From: Plantactinospora mayteni
Lineage (GTDB): Bacteria > Actinomycetota > Actinomycetes > Mycobacteriales > Micromonosporaceae
Length of the DNA stretch: 64,000 nt
Direction of reading: 5' to 3'
Assembly: GCF_016862935.1 (NCBI RefSeq)
Contig: NZ_BONX01000065.1
Location: forward strand, 19,805 to 83,804
A program made the translations under genes and the position numbers. The notes under the pieces are model-generated. The model made no database searches and was not told where the DNA came from. It saw nothing but the letters and a program-made list of their open reading frames with translations. Below, piece by piece: positions 9,784-18,643 of this stretch. Position 1 is the stretch's first letter; each line of letters begins with the position of its first letter.

Positions 9784-9984
9784 TCATCGACAGCCTTGTG
9801 GGGCCACAACCACCTGGACCACAGCCCAACCATCAACCCCTTGGGCTCGAACTATCGGGACGAACAGTACGTCGGTCGGCATCGGGAGGGTGAACTCACC
9901 GCTGGTGGTTTCCGGTCTGCTCGCGAGGAAAGCGCGGATTCGGCCGAGCGTGACCTCTTGTTCCTGTTGTGGCGTAACCAGCAC
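9784..9984 (-). pseudogene. C-terminal remnant of a SAM-dependent methyltransferase
   Basis: The short frame contains VTLGRIRAFLASRPETTSGE followed by FTLPMPTDVLF, very like the C-terminal end of class I methyltransferases (RxFLxxRPET..FTLPM). Nothing upstream on this strand continues the protein, so only about 40 residues survive. The frame after this tail is noise. The surrounding 9541-10217 interval holds no intact gene. Confidence 0.4.
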
Positions 9985-10217
9985 CCCCGCGTGCGCGTCG
10001 CGGCGCCGGGTTCGTGGATGACGTCCCTTTCTCGGTGATGTCGGCTTTGCGGTCCGCCGCGTTCCGTAGGGGGTCCGCCGTCGCCTGGGCGATACGTGAG
10101 TAGCCCTGATTCTTTACTCGGATGTCGCCGATCCATCGTATGGATGACGCGTCGGTGTCGGCCTGTAGGAGTTGGTTGTCAAGTCGTCGCACCCGTCTTG
10201 AACAGGAGCTAATCTAC

Positions 10218-11666
10218 GTGCCTCCCTCTCGTCGTACCATCATCGCTGGCGGCGTCGGCGTAGGCCTCGCCGTCGCCGGTGGCTTCCCGTCCCTTGCTCA
10301 GGCCCACCCGAACCGGCCTCGCCCGCCGGCGGGCGCCGGCCACGTGCCCTTCCCGCCGCTCGTAGACGACCCCGACGGCATCCTGGCCCTGCCCGAGGGC
10401 TTCAGCTACGCCGTGGTTACCCGGGCTGGCGTCACCCGGCTCAACGGCGGCCAAGGACTAACCCCGGCCGACCACGACGGCATGGCCGTCTACGACGCCG
10501 GCCGAGGCCGCTACACCCTGATCCAGAACCACGAGATCGACCCGGGCGCCGAGTTCGGCGTACCGCACATCAAGGGCACCGTCTACGATCCCGGCGCTGT
10601 CGACGCCGGCGGTTGCACCGTGATCAGGACTGACCGCTCCGGCCGCAATCTCGGTGAGTTCGTCGCCCTCTCCGGCACCGTCGGCAACTGTGCGGGCGGC
10701 CCCACCCCCTGGGGGACGTGGCTGACCTGCGAGGAGACCGAGGACCGCGCCGGGGACGACTGGGAGGAGGACGGCCGGTCCGGCGTCTTCCAGAAGGACC
10801 ACGGCTACGTCTTCGAGGTCTGGGCCGACGGCAGCGCTGACCCGAGGCCGATCAAGTGCCTGGGCCGCTACGCCCACGAGGCCCTGGCAGTCGACAAGGA
10901 CCGCACCAAGATCTACCTCTCCGAGGACGCCGACGAACCCAACGGCCTCTTCTACCGCTGGACCGCACCCCGCGGGGTCAAGCTCGGTCCCGGCGTGCTC
11001 ACCCGCCTCGCTCCGGACGCCGGTGTCCTCGCCGCGATGCAGATCATCATGGACGACGGCTCGGTGCTGCCGGACGTCGCATACCTGACCTCCGCTCAGC
11101 TTGGCCGCCCTTTCCCCGTGCGGTGGATTGAGGTGCCTGAGCGCGACGCGCAGACCACGACCGTGCGCGAGCAGTTCACCGATGGCCAGGTCACTCGCGG
11201 ACGCAAGTTCGAGGGCGTGTGGGGCACCGACGAGGGCGTATACGTCGTCAACTCCTACGCGTGGGACGACGGTGAACTCCCGGCGGACGCGGCTCCGCAC
11301 GATGGCATGGTCTGGTTCTACGACTACCGGGCCCAGACCATCCAGCTGGTGACGTACTTCCCGCACCAAACCACGTCGGAGGAGGGCACGCCGGTCAAGT
11401 ACAACGACCTCACATTCGACGGCCCGGACAATGTGACCGTCACCCCGTGGGGAAGCCTCGTACTCGCCGAGGACGGCGCGGGCGCCTCCCACGTGCTCAG
11501 CGCCATCCCGGGCGGCCCAACCTACGCGATCGCCCGCAACCAGCTCAACGACTCAGAGTTCTGCGGGCCGACCTTCACCGCCGACGGCAAGGTGCTCTTC
11601 GTCAACATGCAGGACCCCGGCCTCACCCTGGCCATCACCGGCCCGTGGGAGAAGTACCTGGGCTGA
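10218..11666 (+). CDS. PhoX/DUF839 family secreted phosphatase-like protein
   Basis: A 482-residue protein from GTG 10218 with AGGAG about 10 bases upstream. The N terminus carries SRRTIIAGGVGVGLAVAG, a twin-arginine signal, so it is exported folded. The body matches the DUF839/PhoX beta-propeller: DHDGMAVYDAGRGRYTLIQN, HEIDPG, a TPWGTWLTCEET motif and GRYAHEALAVDKDRT. PhoX enzymes are calcium/iron-dependent phosphomonoesterases used in phosphate acquisition; many actinobacterial homologues are untested. It is monocistronic and followed by a strong terminator. No PHO box is obvious upstream. The gene appears intact. Confidence 0.9.
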   Translation: MPPSRRTIIAGGVGVGLAVAGGFPSLAQAHPNRPRPPAGAGHVPFPPLVDDPDGILALPEGFSYAVVTRAGVTRLNGGQGLTPADHDGMAVYDAGRGRYTLIQNHEIDPGAEFGVPHIKGTVYDPGAVDAGGCTVIRTDRSGRNLGEFVALSGTVGNCAGGPTPWGTWLTCEETEDRAGDDWEEDGRSGVFQKDHGYVFEVWADGSADPRPIKCLGRYAHEALAVDKDRTKIYLSEDADEPNGLFYRWTAPRGVKLGPGVLTRLAPDAGVLAAMQIIMDDGSVLPDVAYLTSAQLGRPFPVRWIEVPERDAQTTTVREQFTDGQVTRGRKFEGVWGTDEGVYVVNSYAWDDGELPADAAPHDGMVWFYDYRAQTIQLVTYFPHQTTSEEGTPVKYNDLTFDGPDNVTVTPWGSLVLAEDGAGASHVLSAIPGGPTYAIARNQLNDSEFCGPTFTADGKVLFVNMQDPGLTLAITGPWEKYLG

Positions 11667-11680
11667 CAGCCAGACCGACC

Positions 11681-11711
11681 GGTGGGGCCAGGCGATCAGC
11701 CTGGCCCCACC
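11681..11711 (+). terminator. rho-independent terminator of the PhoX-like gene
   Basis: A perfect 13-bp inverted repeat (GGTGGGGCCAGGC, 5-base loop GATCA, complementary arm) starts 15 bases after the stop codon. It lacks a long T-run, as is common in actinobacteria. Confidence 0.8.
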
Positions 11712-12202
11712 GCATCCACACCGCGATCGACGACCTGCTCAGGTGCAGTGATCCCGTGAAGCGGAGGTGATGTCGCCCCCCGCGACTGGTCGATCCGTGT
11801 ATTTCGATCGGCTCCTCCCGGTGGGGGGATAGGCTGAGGCCCGTCCTGCCGTCGATCGCTGGGAGACGACATGTGGTGGTCGGGGGCCCGGCCTCCTGGC
11901 GGTCATCTTTCCCGCCGCCACGATCCGCCAGCACGTCGGTCGCGGCTTCATACTTCCGGGGCGGGACGGGCTTGGACATCGGCTCCACGGTGACCGAGGC
12001 AGCGGCCGATCGAGGTGGATCAGTCCGTTCGCCGACCGATCCCGGCGAATCAGGTGCGGATCGGCGCCAGCAGGCCGGCCGCCGCGACACGGCGGCGGGG
12101 TTCGTACCAGTCAAACGCTCGTGAGTGGGGGAGCGGACCATCGGCACCGTGGTGGGATGCCGGACGGGTAGCCGGCGACCACGGAAACCGCCGGCTGGCA
12201 CG
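11712..12202. other. intergenic interval, nothing recognised
   Basis: About 490 bases. Both strands have short frames with Arg/Pro/Ser-rich translations and no motif. I see no RNA gene or repeat. Confidence 0.4.
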
Positions 12203-12715
12203 ATGGAAAAGGTGTCCTTGCCCGACCGAGCCGAGATCGCGGCGTTGCTGCGACGGCTGGACGACCCCATCCACCTTGAATACCCGGCCCGGTTCAATTG
12301 CGCGGCTGAGCAGCGGCGTTTCCAGTCGCTGATTGCCGAGTTGGGACAGCGGTTCGGGTGCACCTGCGAGGCCGAGTCGGGTCGCCAGGTCCAGGACGCC
12401 AGCTACCTGGGGCAGCTCGTGATCCAGGCGTCCGCGACGGCGAACGGCATGGCGATCTTCGTTCGGGTGAGCAACTTCGATGGCTTGGCGTTGCTGGGCG
12501 CGGAGGGACCGGGCAGGTACGACGATGCCGAGACCCCGTACCTGATCGCTGAGACCGATCGCGGAGCGGTGCTGGAGGTACTGGCAGAGCTGAACTATGC
12601 GCCGCTGCTGGAGGACGCGCTGTCGGCTGGGTACGACGGAACCAGCGGCGCCTTGCGCGGCGCCTATCCGTCGCATCCGCCGACGTGGTTCATCCGATAC
12701 TTCGACTACCTGTGA
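12203..12715 (+). CDS. hypothetical protein
   Basis: A 170-residue soluble, acidic protein, start ATG 12203 (a GTG at 12212 is possible). Features seen: an N-terminal helix (DRAEIAALLRRLDDP), a Cys-containing segment FGCTCEAESG, a beta-rich core (AIFVRVSNFDGLALLG) and an aromatic tail (PPTWFIRYFDYL). No family is recognised. Its size and its setting among orphan immunity-like genes suggest it could be an immunity protein, but that is a guess. Confidence 0.6.
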   Translation: MEKVSLPDRAEIAALLRRLDDPIHLEYPARFNCAAEQRRFQSLIAELGQRFGCTCEAESGRQVQDASYLGQLVIQASATANGMAIFVRVSNFDGLALLGAEGPGRYDDAETPYLIAETDRGAVLEVLAELNYAPLLEDALSAGYDGTSGALRGAYPSHPPTWFIRYFDYL

Positions 12716-12819
12716 GGTGAGCGCGGCGTGACGTCGGTAGCGCCCGACAGGCCAGCACCGTCGATGGGAGCCTGTTCAAAGTCTGGATTCGGTTCGTGCC
12801 GCGCGACGCATAGTACATC

Positions 12820-13018
12820 GGCCGCGACATGCGCGAACGTATCGAGCTGGAGTCGTACGCCGAGGAGCCGGTCTCGGTCCAACTGCGGTTGGCGGTGGGT
12901 ACGGATTTCGCGGATCTGTTCGAGATCAAGGAAACCGTCCGGGATCGCGTCCACCAGGTCGACCTCGCCGACATACTCATGGAGGCGTTCCGGGAACGGC
13001 GCGGGTTCATCCGTGGGC
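12820..13018 (+). pseudogene. glycogen debranching enzyme N-terminal fragment
   Basis: The translation YIGRDMRERIELESYAEEPV, continuing to RLAVGTDFADLFEIKE, matches the N-terminal beta-sandwich of amylo-alpha-1,6-glucosidase/debranching-type proteins (typically ...FADLFEVKG). A TAG stop lies immediately upstream and the frame degrades after about 13018, so only about 65 residues remain. The catalytic domain is absent. It is a stranded remnant; the promoter and true start are gone. Confidence 0.5.
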
Positions 13019-13188
13019 GGCCGGCGGCCCCTGCAACTCGTACTCGTTCGAGCAGTGGATTCCGTTGCTCACCCGGATCGTCGCGATGCCGTTGACCGGG
13101 TTGAGCGTGTGCGAGTATTCGGGCCGCTTGGCGGGGTGGCACGAGACCAGTGGTGGATCTTCGTCGTGGCGACCGCGGCGTCGAGTGG

Positions 13189-13950
13189 TCAGGCGGGCGT
13201 CGCCGGACCCTTGACGCACTCGACAACGACGCAGAGCGGTTCGGCGAGGTAGTCGTGCCACTGCTCCGGGTCGAGTCCCTGGGCCGCCTCCGGCGAGAGT
13301 TCCGGCATGATCCAGCGGATCACCGCGAATCCGGCCGCCCGCAGTGCGTCGTCGAGGGTCGCCCGGGTCCAGTAGTAGGCGGTCACCTCGGGGCTGCGGA
13401 AACCGGGGACGGTGATGCGGAACGGGACGGGGTCCCCGTCCGTCAGCGGCGCGTCCGGGTCGAGGAAGATCTCCGAGCCGTACGGCAGGTAGTAGTCCGG
13501 CCGGCGGGAGAAGGCCGGGTTGAGCTGGTACGTGACGAGGCGGCCGCCTGGGCGCAGGTTGGCCGCGATGTTGCGGCACATGGCCCGCAGGTGCTCCTCC
13601 GTCGTGCCGTAGTGCAGGAGGTAGGAGCCGATGGCGCCGTCGAAGTTGCCGAGCACCGGCATGTCGCCGACGTCATGCTGGACGTACTCGATGCCCAGCG
13701 GGTCGGCCTCCTCGGCGGCCCGGGCGACGCGGAGCATCTCCCCGGAGATGTCGATGCCGACCACCCGGGTGGCACCCCGCCGGCGCAGGGCCCGGGCGTA
13801 TGGGCCGCTGCCGCACGCCGCGTCCAGCCACGCCTGGTCCCGTACCTCACCGACCCGCTTGAGCAGGGAGTACGCCTCGATGTGGGTACGGAACGGGAAG
13901 AGCGTGAACGCCTGGTCGTACTGGTCGGCGAACGTGTCGTACTCGGCCAC
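13189..13950 (-). CDS. class I SAM-dependent methyltransferase
   Basis: A 253-residue protein starting at ATG 13950. Motif I is WLDAACGSGPYAR, followed by VVGIDISGEMLRVAR (motif post I) and NFDGAIGSYLLHYG (motif II), then RPGGRLVTYQLNP. The C-terminal half has the aromatic-rich substrate-binding region (EVTAYYWTRATLDDAL). It is a small-molecule methyltransferase of unknown substrate, full length and apparently intact. A GTP/ATG cluster is not seen upstream; it appears to be a single-gene unit facing away from the remnants upstream of 14208. Confidence 0.85.
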   Translation of the reverse strand: MAEYDTFADQYDQAFTLFPFRTHIEAYSLLKRVGEVRDQAWLDAACGSGPYARALRRRGATRVVGIDISGEMLRVARAAEEADPLGIEYVQHDVGDMPVLGNFDGAIGSYLLHYGTTEEHLRAMCRNIAANLRPGGRLVTYQLNPAFSRRPDYYLPYGSEIFLDPDAPLTDGDPVPFRITVPGFRSPEVTAYYWTRATLDDALRAAGFAVIRWIMPELSPEAAQGLDPEQWHDYLAEPLCVVVECVKGPATPA

Positions 13951-14208
13951 TCGTCCTCCTCGGTCCGCTTCGGCCCCGTGCGGGTGACCATCCGAGGAGG
14001 ACGGTCGGCTCGGCCAATAGGAAATCTAGGCGAGTCGATGCGGCAGTGGTAGTGCCCGGACAGGTCCCCGGGCCACGTGATGCCACAGAACAGCTTCGTC
14101 TACTGCCTGCTGGTCGACGGGCCGGATGCACGTACCGCCATCCGCCATCGACCTCGGTGTGTGGCGGCAGTTGTCGGACCTCGACGACCGCGTACCCGGT
14201 TCATCGCT

Positions 14209-15387
14209 TCATGCAATGAACTTCACCTCGGGAAAGGTCGCGCTCGGGCCGTCGAGCAGGCGACACCGCCGGCCCCGGAGATGCAGGTCGAAGAACGCGA
14301 GCGGGTACGCCCGCTGGATCCGCAGCGCCCGGGCCGGATCGAGGGTACCGATCCAGCCCCGTAGCTCCTCGTCACTCATCCCGACGTCCTTCGCGAGCTG
14401 TGGGATCAGCACCTGGTTGTCGCCGTACGACGAGTGGACCGCACCGTCGGCCCGAATGTTGAGCCGCCATCCGCGCAGGTGGGACCAGAACTCGGCGACG
14501 CTCGGCTCGGCGGCCCGGGTGAACCTCGCGGTCATCAGCATGAAGGGCCGGTCCACGTCGGTGGTGAGCGGCGGTTGCGCCTGCATCGGACCGTCGAGGC
14601 TCAGCCCGGCCCGGACGCGCTGGTCGTCGTTCATGACGAGGGCGGTCGCCGTCCCGCCTTTCGACCACCCGAACATGCCGATGCGACGTAGGTCGGGAGC
14701 GCCACGCAGACCGGCCGGCAGCGGCTGCGGGTGGTGTTCGGCGTCGGGATTGCGCCCGGCGGCGAGGTCTTCGACGCAGTCGAGGACGAACCGGATGTCC
14801 GCGGCGAAGTCCGATGGAACCAACGCCGGGTCGTCCAGCGGAACGATGAGCCGGCCGTCGGGGAATTCGCCGAACGCGTCGTACGTGTGATCCACCGTGA
14901 CCACCAGGTACCCGTGGCTGGCGAGTTCCTGAACCACGATCGTGGTGTCGGCACGGTGATCGTGCGCGCCGTGCGAGAACACGACGACGGGCAACGGTCC
15001 ATCCGTTCGCCGCACCGGGGCTCCCTGGTGACCGACCGTGAGTGGCGTAACCGCGGCCTCGGCCTCGAACCCTCCGGACGTGAGGTATGCGCGCAGAACG
15101 GCGGGGGACATCCACCGCGCCAGCGGATGCCGGCCGACGTCCCGGGCGGGGTACCAGACGCTGGTCATCAACTCGCGGTAACGCCCCGGGCCGGCCACGG
15201 GATCCGGACGGGAACGGTCGACGACGTGTAGCTGCACCGTGCCCACCGGGTACGGCCCGGTGGGCACGGGCAGGGTGAGCCGCGTCGGGCCGGGGGTGGC
15301 CCGAGCCACCGGCGGGTGGCCTGCGGCGCCGACCGGCAGGGCGACTCCCACTGCCAGCGCTGTCCCGATCATGCGTCGGCGTGTCAT
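14209..15387 (-). CDS. secreted alpha/beta hydrolase, PAF-acetylhydrolase-like
   Basis: A 392-residue protein from ATG 15387. The N terminus MTRRRMIGTALAVGVALPVG is a likely Tat-type signal. The body resembles platelet-activating-factor acetylhydrolase/dienelactone hydrolases: TSVWYPARD, a VVFSHGAHDHRADT oxyanion region and the nucleophile elbow FGWSKGGTA (G-x-S-x-G), then SLDGPM and a late His region (DGAVHSSYGDNQ). A longer frame up to 15570 exists but lacks signal character. It likely hydrolyses esters outside the cell. It forms its own unit. Confidence 0.8.
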   Translation of the reverse strand: MTRRRMIGTALAVGVALPVGAAGHPPVARATPGPTRLTLPVPTGPYPVGTVQLHVVDRSRPDPVAGPGRYRELMTSVWYPARDVGRHPLARWMSPAVLRAYLTSGGFEAEAAVTPLTVGHQGAPVRRTDGPLPVVVFSHGAHDHRADTTIVVQELASHGYLVVTVDHTYDAFGEFPDGRLIVPLDDPALVPSDFAADIRFVLDCVEDLAAGRNPDAEHHPQPLPAGLRGAPDLRRIGMFGWSKGGTATALVMNDDQRVRAGLSLDGPMQAQPPLTTDVDRPFMLMTARFTRAAEPSVAEFWSHLRGWRLNIRADGAVHSSYGDNQVLIPQLAKDVGMSDEELRGWIGTLDPARALRIQRAYPLAFFDLHLRGRRCRLLDGPSATFPEVKFIA

Positions 15388-15520
15388 CTGTACTCGGTCG
15401 ATGTGCGCCGTGACTGGTGCTGCCACATGCCCTCCCCGGATAGCCGATGTGCCTTGATGGTGCCGCCCGGCAGTAGCCATGTCGTCAGCCCATGGACTCA
15501 TCTGCCGGGCGGGTAGGTAG

Positions 15521-15781
15521 CCCTCGGACGTACCTCTGCTCCGACTACGCCTCTGGTCGGTGCTGCCCAACGGCCGGCACGGCGCGGTCTACCGACTCAG
15601 CACGGCGGTACGACGCCACCCGCAGCGGATCCGCGACAGCCTCTACACGCTCGTCGACGAGCTGCGTTCGGGGGCGATCAATCCACTGGTCGCCCAGCAG
15701 GTCCCGCTCGAAAAGGCCGCCGAAGCGCATCGGCTCGTCGAGGACCGAGGTGTTGCCGGCAAGATCGTTCTTGTCCCCTAG
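15521..15781 (+). pseudogene. C-terminal fragment of a quinone oxidoreductase-like MDR protein
   Basis: The frame opens just after a TAG and reads LRLWSVLPNGRHGAVYRL, then VDELRSGAINPLVAQQVPLE and GVAGKIVLVP, the characteristic end of zinc-less medium-chain dehydrogenase/quinone reductase proteins. The N-terminal catalytic and Rossmann parts are missing. It is a truncated remnant, probably left after deletion. Confidence 0.65.
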
Positions 15782-15901
15782 CGCAGTCTCCACTGACGTG
15801 CACCGGGTTTAGGTGAGGACCCGTCCGGGTCGGAGGTGCCGGGCGGCGTGGACGGCTTCCACGGGTCTGCCCGGGTGCCTCAGGTCATGGGTTCGTGTCC
15901 T

Positions 15902-16348
15902 TCACGTCGTGGATTGTCTGACGGCTTGGATGACGTGCGGGAGGAGACCGCTCCAGCCGGCCTTGTTCGCGTCGCGCCAGTCGGGCCCGGCGGCGCCGAG
16001 GCGTTCCCAACCGCGATGCTCGATGTCGACCCTGGTCCTGCCGTCGTGGTCGTGAAAGGTGATCTCCACGTCCGTGGCGTCGGCGCGGTCGCGGCGCAGG
16101 TGCCACCGGTAGCCGAGGCGGTGCGGTGGCTCCCAGAGGGTGATCTCGCCCCACTCGTGGGTGGTGCCGGTCGGGGTCTGCTCATAGATCCGGCCGCCGA
16201 GGCGCGGTTCGAGGACGACCTCGACGTCCCTGTCGCCGGTGACTGTGTGGCTCTTGGGCCACCACTGGGAGAAGTTGGCCGTCCAGACCCGGAAGACATG
16301 TTCGGCCGGCCGGTCGACCTCGAAGCTGGTACGGAGCGGTTCGATCAT
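15902..16348 (-). CDS. SRPBCC (AHSA1-like) domain protein
   Basis: A 148-residue START/Bet v1-like protein: FEVDRPAEHVFRVWTANF, a WWPKSHTVTGD segment, LWEPPHRLGYRWHL and a C-terminal helix GWSGLLPHVIQAV. Such proteins have a hydrophobic cavity; in actinobacteria they are often encoded with an ArsR-type repressor. The start ATG 16348 overlaps the TGA of the ArsR gene (ATGA), so it is the third gene of a three-gene operon (SRPBCC, ArsR, SRPBCC) reading leftward. Ligand unknown. Confidence 0.9.
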   Translation of the reverse strand: MIEPLRTSFEVDRPAEHVFRVWTANFSQWWPKSHTVTGDRDVEVVLEPRLGGRIYEQTPTGTTHEWGEITLWEPPHRLGYRWHLRRDRADATDVEITFHDHDGRTRVDIEHRGWERLGAAGPDWRDANKAGWSGLLPHVIQAVRQSTT

Positions 16349-16728
16349 CCGGCACTGTCCTCGGCGGGTTCGTCCGTCCTGCCCTGGCGCGGAACCGTTG
16401 TCGCGCTGTCCCCGGTGCCGCCCGAGGCGTTCTCCGCGAAGAGGCGCAAGCGGGCGGCGGCGTCGCCCCAGACCTGCTCCAGGTATGCCTGGACGGCCGT
16501 GACGCCGTCGTTGTGGAGGCGGTAGATGCGTTGCGTGCCGCGAGGCTCCTCGATGACGAGGCCGGCCTCTTTCAACAGGCGCAGGTGGCGCGAGACGGCC
16601 GGGCGGCTGATCGGGAGCGCGTCGGCGATGTCCTGGACCGCCTGCTCACCGGTGCCGAGCAACTCGACGATCCGCCGTCGGTGCGGGTCGCCGAGCGCGT
16701 TGAACGGGTCACCGTGCAGGGCGTTCAA
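16345..16728 (-). CDS. ArsR family transcriptional regulator
   Basis: A 127-residue winged-helix repressor: FNALGDPHRRRIVELLGTGE, then helix-turn-helix VQDIADALPISRPAVSRHLR, then the wing GLVIEEPRGTQRIYRL. No metal-binding Cys pair is visible, so it is not a classical metal sensor; it belongs with the SRPBCC-linked ArsR group. The start is TTG 16728, overlapping the TGA of the upstream SRPBCC gene (TTGA). A tandem inverted repeat upstream of the operon is the expected operator, implying autoregulation. Confidence 0.9.
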   Translation of the reverse strand: MNALHGDPFNALGDPHRRRIVELLGTGEQAVQDIADALPISRPAVSRHLRLLKEAGLVIEEPRGTQRIYRLHNDGVTAVQAYLEQVWGDAAARLRLFAENASGGTGDSATTVPRQGRTDEPAEDSAG

Positions 16729-17153
16729 GCGGACCGTTCCTCGGCGCGGCGTTTGAGACCGTCGGCGAAGGTACGGAACGACGGGTTCAGGTCGGGAATC
16801 GACTTGAAGATCATGCCGGCCAGCGGGCCCGTGTATTCCTCCCGCATGTCGAAGCGGACCATGCCGTCGGGCTGCGGTGTGAGCTGGTAGGTGCGCGTGC
16901 CGGTGAACAGGCCCAGCGGCATGCCGCCGCGCCAGGTCATCTCCTCGCCCGGCCGGAAGTCGACAACCGTGACCGTAAAGCCCCGGTTGGGGTTGACGTC
17001 GGGATAGACGGTGACCTTCCGCCTGGCTGCGATGGTGCCTTCGAAGCGGGCCACGGCGGAGTCCCACGTCGGCCAGGCAGCGCCGTCGGTCAGGACGGAC
17101 CAGATCGTAAGTGGGTCGGCCTTGATCAGGGTTGATGCCTCGAAGCCACGCAC
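16725..17153 (-). CDS. SRPBCC/polyketide cyclase-like protein
   Basis: A 142-residue protein with the SRPBCC fold: FEASTLIKADPLTIWSVLTD, WPTWDSAVARFEG, EMTWRGGMPLGLFTG and a C-terminal helix FRTFADGLKRRAEE. The start GTG 17153 follows AGGAGG by about 6 bases. It is first in the operon and downstream of two GTAAC-N6-GTTAC sites, and its stop overlaps the ArsR start. Role: ligand binding or small-molecule conversion; it may provide or remove the signal sensed by the repressor. Confidence 0.85.
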   Translation of the reverse strand: MRGFEASTLIKADPLTIWSVLTDGAAWPTWDSAVARFEGTIAARRKVTVYPDVNPNRGFTVTVVDFRPGEEMTWRGGMPLGLFTGTRTYQLTPQPDGMVRFDMREEYTGPLAGMIFKSIPDLNPSFRTFADGLKRRAEERSA

Positions 17154-17166
17154 GGGCCACCTCCTC

Positions 17167-17201
17167 GGTAACAGGGACGTTACCGTAACAGGCAGGTTAC
17201 C
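17167..17201. promoter_or_regulatory. tandem ArsR operator candidates
   Basis: Two inverted repeats with the same geometry lie 14-48 bases upstream of the first operon gene: GGTAAC-N6-GTTACC (17167-17184) and (C)GTAAC-N6-GTTAC(C) (17185-17200). The half-sites are spaced 17 bases apart. This is the type of site bound by ArsR dimers, and its position would block the promoter. Confidence 0.75.
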
Positions 17202-17248
17202 GATGGGCAAGATTGCCGTCCTCGGGCGCTCAAGACGAACGCGGCTGG

Positions 17249-17500
17249 TTATGCCTGCGCCAGGTCCGGTACCCGTGCGACGGTCTGCCAGGTCTGGCCG
17301 TCGTTGGACACTTCCCAACGGTAGTGGGTGGGATGCGTATCGGCGGTCTGCCGCCAGGTTCCCACTCGTGCCACTGTGCACCGACAGCTCCCGCACCGAG
17401 AACCCGTACTGCGTCGCCGCCGGCACGGGGGCGTTGCCGGTTGACGCGGCGACCTGGTTGATCTCTGCAAGCCGAGTGTAAAAATCTTCCCCGAGTGTCG
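17249..17500 (-). pseudogene. F5/8 type C (discoidin) domain fragments
   Basis: On the minus strand, TQYGFSVRELSVHSGTSGNL and, in another frame, THYRWEVSNDGQTWQTVARV are pieces of two coagulation factor 5/8-type carbohydrate-binding modules. They sit in different frames with no enclosing gene, and their order (end of one module, then middle of another) implies loss of the intervening part. This is a remnant of a secreted carbohydrate-active protein. Confidence 0.5.
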
Positions 17501-17723
17501 TGTGACCTGCTCTGGCTCCTTCTTCCTGACACCGTGCCCGCGCACCGAGACCACGGCCTCCTGGTCCGTCACAGTCCGGGGCCTGCCGGCCGGGTGACCG
17601 CCGTCGGGCCGCTCCCGGCAATCGGTCTGCGGGCCGCCGGGCTGGTGTGGACCGCCGCCAGACGGGAATAGCGCTGGGCCGGCGCCCGGGATACCGGGCG
17701 TCGCCCACTGCTGGAGGCAGCCC

Positions 17724-18040
17724 ATGGCCGATGCGCGTCGCGTCGCGTCACCCGCCGTGTTCCGCCGCTTGGCGAGCCCCGACCGGCCCAGCAGTGCCGT
17801 CGGTGGCCGGCCCGTGCCTGGTGCCCCGGCCCGTCGGGCCCGGTGGCGCCTGGTCCAACTGGTCGGGGTCGCCGCCACTGGGCTGGCACTGGCGATGTTC
17901 GCCCTGCTGCACGTGCGCGTCGCACGGATCAGCCCGGTAGCCGGCACGATCAGCGATTACGCCCTGGCGTCGTACGGCTGGGTCTTCGATACGGCCGCCC
18001 TCCTTCTGGCCGGTGGGTCGGTGCTGTTGCTGCCACCGCA
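17724..18040 (+). pseudogene. N-terminal fragment of a DUF998 membrane protein
   Basis: From ATG 17724 the translation has a basic head and then two membrane segments, LVQLVGVAATGLALAMFALL and DTAALLLAGGSVLLL, with the motif RVARISPVAGTISDYALASY typical of DUF998 proteins. Normal DUF998 proteins have six or more segments; here the frame runs into unrelated sequence near 18030. So it is a truncated gene whose 3' part has been replaced. Confidence 0.55.
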
Positions 18041-18522
18041 AACGCCGCCTTCAGCCCGCACAACGTGGAGCGGGCCAGCGACGGCGACCAGATCTTCCTC
18101 GGCCGGGTGATCTGGAAACGTCCGTCCAATCCGCAGGTGGATGGCTCCTTCCGGATCGTGGTGCTGGACAAACGTACCCGGCGGGTTCCCGGCTACATCA
18201 ACGTGACGTCGCCGCGGCACGATGATGTCGGCGCTGGCTCGGACGGGACTCTCAACCGCGCCGAGGAACGCTATCCGTGGCTGGAGGGCATCGGCGCGCG
18301 GAGGGTCCACGGCGGGTTCGTGACCACCGCCAGCGCGATCACGGTGTCCTCGATCGACGCGTCACCGGTGGCGTTCGTTCTGGTGCTACGCCCGGAGCGC
18401 CCGGGAACGCCACCCGAGCGGGCGGTCGTCAGCGCACCCACTACGGTCAGCGACCTACTGGTCGCCCTTATCGGCGTCGGCCGGACGGCCAGGTCTACTG
18501 GGCCCAGCGCCTGCTGCACTGA
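18030..18522 (+). pseudogene. unknown conserved-looking protein fragment, frameshifted
   Basis: In a frame different from the DUF998 piece, the sequence ANAAFSPHNVERASDGDQIF, then RIVVLDKRTRRVPGYINVTS and VTTASAITVSSI reads like real beta-rich protein. Near 18475 the coding signal moves to another frame that ends DGQVYWAQRLLH at 18522. No start codon belongs to it: its 5' end is fused out of frame to the DUF998 fragment. Family not recognised. Confidence 0.4.
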
Positions 18523-18643
18523 CGGCCCGCCCTATGGACGTGAGACAGCGACGATCGTGTGGCGGGTCGTCGGCGGCGCTCGCTTGAGGCGCGGTCGGCG
18601 GTGAGTGAGTGGGGGCGGCGAAGGGATCAGCGATCTGGTGTGC

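Noticed and set aside
10458..11492. Minus-strand open frame opposite the PhoX-like gene
   Set aside because: It is the antisense of a well-supported gene and has no recognisable domain.
13040..13150. Protein-like minus-strand stretch (RPEYSHTLNPVNGIATIRVS)
   Set aside because: Short, without a start, and overlapping the debranching-enzyme fragment area; no family could be assigned.
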